64,000 bases of DNA from Njordibacter sp937773555 (lineage in GTDB: Bacteria > Pseudomonadota > Gammaproteobacteria > Pseudomonadales > Balneatricaceae), in the NCBI RefSeq assembly GCF_047730085.1, contig NZ_CP159830.1, positions 124,001-188,000 of the forward strand, in the 5' to 3' direction. The notes below the pieces were generated by a model. It had not been told where the DNA came from. It saw only the letters and a program-made list of their open reading frames with translations, and searched no databases. Position numbers and translations under genes: made by a program. Below are positions 61,952 to 64,000 of the stretch, one piece after another. How positions within the stretch are numbered: the first letter of the stretch is position 1; the number at the start of each line of letters is the position of its first letter.

Positions 61952-63475
61952 ATGCTTAAAAACAGTCACCTCGTTGCTGGAGAATGGAATTTCAGCGCAC
62001 CTACATTTACATCCAACCCAGCCCATGGATTTGTTCAAGATTTTTCAGTTGGTACGCCAGAGCTTGTGGATCAGGCAGTTAAAGCGGCAGAAGAAGCGTT
62101 CTGGAGTTACGGTTATTCAAACAGGATGGATCGCGCCAGGTTCCTGAATCAGATCGCGGATGAAATAGATGCCCGTGGTGACGAGATTACCGAAATTGGC
62201 ACCCAGGAAACAGGCTTGCCGGAGGCTCGCTTGATTGGAGAAAGAGGGCGGACAACGGGACAGCTTAGGATGTTTGCATCCTATATTGAGAAAGGAGATT
62301 ATCTTGACATTCGTCAAGATAAAGCCTTGCCCGACCGCCAGCCTTTGCCTCGTTCAGATTTGAGACTGGTTCAGCGGCCCATCGGTCCGGTCGCCGTATT
62401 TGGAGCCTCTAACTTTCCGCTGGCATTCTCAACGGCTGGCGGTGATACAGCATCGGCACTAGCTGCAGGTTGTCCGGTCATTGTTAAGGGTCACGAAGCA
62501 CATCCGGGAACCGCAGAAATAGTTGCTCAAGCCATTAATGCGGCAATACAGGCCTGTGATTTGCATCCTGGCGTCTTTTCGCTGGTTCAAGGCGGTTCAT
62601 TCGACGTAGGTACATGTTTGGTAAAGCACCCATTAATTAATGCCGTTGGCTTTACTGGGTCGTTACAAGGTGGACGGGCTTTGTTTGATTTATGTGCGGC
62701 ACGACCAAACCCAATTCCGTTTTTTGGTGAGCTAGGTTCGATCAATCCGATGTTCATCCTTCCGGTTGCCCTCTCTGGTCGTTGTGAACAAATCGCAGCA
62801 GGGTGGAGTGGATCACTTACCATGGGAGCAGGGCAGTTTTGTACCAATCCCGGTATCGCTGTTGTAATTGATGGACCAGACGCCGATGCTCTGGCCGAGA
62901 AAATGGCTGAAAACCTAAAACAAATTGCTCCACAAACTATGTTAACTGATGGTATTGCAGATGCCTACCGTGCGGGGACAAAACGTATATCGTCAAATGA
63001 GTCAGTTCAGCGATTAGTGGAAACATCGTCTACAACTCGTGAAGCCTCACCGCATTTGTATGCTTGCTCAGGTGATGACTGGCTAGTGAATAAGGAATTG
63101 GCCGAAGAAGTCTTCGGCCCTATGGGAATGATCATTAGGGCTAAAGATATCCAGCAAATGCGAAATATCGCCTTAAGCCTGCAAGGACAACTAACCTGCA
63201 CGTTGTTTATTGATGAGAGCGATCATAAAACTGCAAAGGAGCTGTTGCCAATATTGGAGCGAAAAACGGGCCGAATTCTCATTAACGGCTTCCCCACTGG
63301 GGTAGAAGTCTGTGATGCTATGGTCCACGGCGGCCCTTACCCCGCCAGCACTAATTTCGGTGCGACGTCAGTTGGGTCTATGGCCATCCGACGTTTCTTG
63401 AGGCCTGTATGTTATCAGGATGTTCCAGATGATTTGCTGCCTATGGACTTGTTTGCTCCCAACATTGTAGGCTGA
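61952..63475 (+). CDS. alpha-ketoglutarate semialdehyde dehydrogenase
   Basis: Aldehyde dehydrogenase of 507 residues of the KGSADH group. Marks are PIGPVAVFGASNFPLAFSTAGGD near 145, NAVGFTGSLQGGRALFDL, catalytic Glu in FFGELGSINPMFIL near 265, catalytic Cys in MGAGQFCTNPGIAVV near 300 and a C-terminal FPTGVEVCDAMVHGGPYPAS. It oxidises alpha-ketoglutarate semialdehyde to alpha-ketoglutarate and so delivers the sugar carbon to the TCA cycle. It is the last intact gene of the operon, 18 bases after the dehydratase. Confidence 0.92.
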   Translation: MLKNSHLVAGEWNFSAPTFTSNPAHGFVQDFSVGTPELVDQAVKAAEEAFWSYGYSNRMDRARFLNQIADEIDARGDEITEIGTQETGLPEARLIGERGRTTGQLRMFASYIEKGDYLDIRQDKALPDRQPLPRSDLRLVQRPIGPVAVFGASNFPLAFSTAGGDTASALAAGCPVIVKGHEAHPGTAEIVAQAINAAIQACDLHPGVFSLVQGGSFDVGTCLVKHPLINAVGFTGSLQGGRALFDLCAARPNPIPFFGELGSINPMFILPVALSGRCEQIAAGWSGSLTMGAGQFCTNPGIAVVIDGPDADALAEKMAENLKQIAPQTMLTDGIADAYRAGTKRISSNESVQRLVETSSTTREASPHLYACSGDDWLVNKELAEEVFGPMGMIIRAKDIQQMRNIALSLQGQLTCTLFIDESDHKTAKELLPILERKTGRILINGFPTGVEVCDAMVHGGPYPASTNFGATSVGSMAIRRFLRPVCYQDVPDDLLPMDLFAPNIVG

Positions 63476-63617
63476 CGGGGTACACATGAATGCTTTGGGG
63501 TTGACGACGGCGACGTCAATACCCGTTGCTGCATGCAACGCCAGGGCAAACGGAATGGTCACAATTCATCTGCAATAAATCCAACAGTTTCCAGACCAAT
63601 CTTCAAAAACTGCTAAG

Positions 63618-63840
63618 GTGCCGAAGGCGATTAACGATGAATATTGCGCATGTATTGCCGCCAACGATTTAAGGGGCATTCATGAAACAAATGATGCATT
63701 TCACAAGGCGCAATTGTCGGCGTGTACCAACCCATATCTCCGCGAACTTATATTTGAGTATATGGATATCACTTTGGCTATTCGTGCTAAGAATCTTGCC
63801 AATCCCGCTCGTTTAAAGGAATCTATCGAACACGACCGTT
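63618..63840 (+). pseudogene. fragment of an FCD-type GntR regulator
   Basis: The frame encodes the middle of an FCD domain: AINDEYCACIAANDLRGIHE, NDAFHKAQLSACTNPYLREL and LKESIEHDR, the last being the usual H-D-x-x motif. The DNA-binding domain is absent upstream and the end is replaced after EHDR by unrelated sequence running into an IS6-type transposase relic. Confidence 0.65.
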
Positions 63841-63862
63841 ATGACTTCACACACGGCAAATC

Positions 63863-64000
63863 TTCAACCGCTCGCCAGAGGTAATGATGCTTACCATCAA
63901 TCTTGACGAAAACCTCATCAATAAAAAAGGTATCACCATATCCCTAATGTTTTCTTTTTAACCTTCTCGAAAATTCAGGACCAAATTTATTACACCACAA
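63863..64000 (-). mobile_element. IS6-family transposase fragment
   Basis: Minus-strand translation from the window edge reads LWCNKFGPEFSRRLKRKH, TAG at 63944-63946, then GYGDTFFIDEVFVKIDGKHH and YLWRAVE. This matches the catalytic-core start of IS6/IS26-type transposases (WC-KFGP-YARRLRR ... GD-W-LDE-V-K-I-G--HYLWRAVD). The in-frame stop and the abrupt end at RAVE show a relic; the rest lies beyond the window. Confidence 0.75.

Noticed and set aside
63476..63617. Minus-strand frame with TIPFALALHAATGIDVAVVN
   Set aside because: Coding-like but no family could be named and both ends are missing; left unassigned.
1..64000. CRISPR arrays, tRNA or rRNA genes
   Set aside because: No regularly spaced repeats, cloverleaf or rRNA-like sequence was seen on either strand by reading.

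Overview
The window looks like a chromosomal segment of a heterotrophic, probably marine gammaproteobacterium of moderate GC content. Pointers are purK, a TPP-riboswitch-controlled thiB, small families such as DUF938, DUF2256, CIA30 and DUF4864, an OmpA-like protein and ugp/glpR genes. No rRNA or tRNA is present, so the taxonomic call is an inference. From about 52.7 kb rightwards the genes are visibly more GC-rich and read like acquired DNA; the TRAP genes (46.8-49.8 kb) may also be foreign.

Region by region: 0-3.4 kb holds purK, an ornithine-cyclodeaminase-like reductase, a two-helix K+ channel and a lone DUF3445 (haem N-demethylase-like) protein. 3.4-16 kb is one long leftward operon for aerobic, CoA-dependent anthranilate (2-aminobenzoate) breakdown: a fused 2-aminobenzoyl-CoA monooxygenase/reductase, SDR dehydrogenase, MarR regulator, enoyl-CoA hydratase, acyl-CoA dehydrogenase, 2-aminobenzoate-CoA ligase, a complete branched-chain-type ABC importer, a thioesterase and a RidA-like protein. 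Two phased 18-bp palindromes sit upstream of its first gene. 16-26.8 kb is mixed: a LysE relic, TPP riboswitch plus thiB without thiPQ, an MFS carrier, a cysteine-less glutaredoxin-like protein, an aspartoacylase pseudogene and an orphan RNA-polymerase-alphaCTD-like protein. 27.4-33.5 kb is a ugpBAEC-ugpQ-glpR module for import and use of glycerol-3-phosphate and its diesters.

33.8-52.7 kb is accessory: small and decayed genes, two closely related FG-GAP/VCBS propeller genes in direct orientation 11.6 kb apart, and between them an epoxide hydrolase/aldehyde dehydrogenase pair with a MocR regulator divergent from a TRAP transporter. A 5'-truncated tyrosine recombinase lies beside the second copy and marks a boundary. 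52.7-63.5 kb is a GntR-controlled operon that encodes every step of a Weimberg-type oxidative sugar pathway (dehydrogenase, lactonase, enolase-superfamily dehydratase, 2-keto-3-deoxypentonate dehydratase, alpha-ketoglutarate semialdehyde dehydrogenase) with its own ABC importer and an AGE-family isomerase. It ends in a regulator fragment cut by an IS6-type transposase relic at the right edge.

A theme across the window is that all four transport operons carry a strong stem-loop just after the substrate-binding-protein gene. Several accessory genes are in early decay (tetR with one in-frame stop, lysE, aspartoacylase, a flavodoxin fragment).
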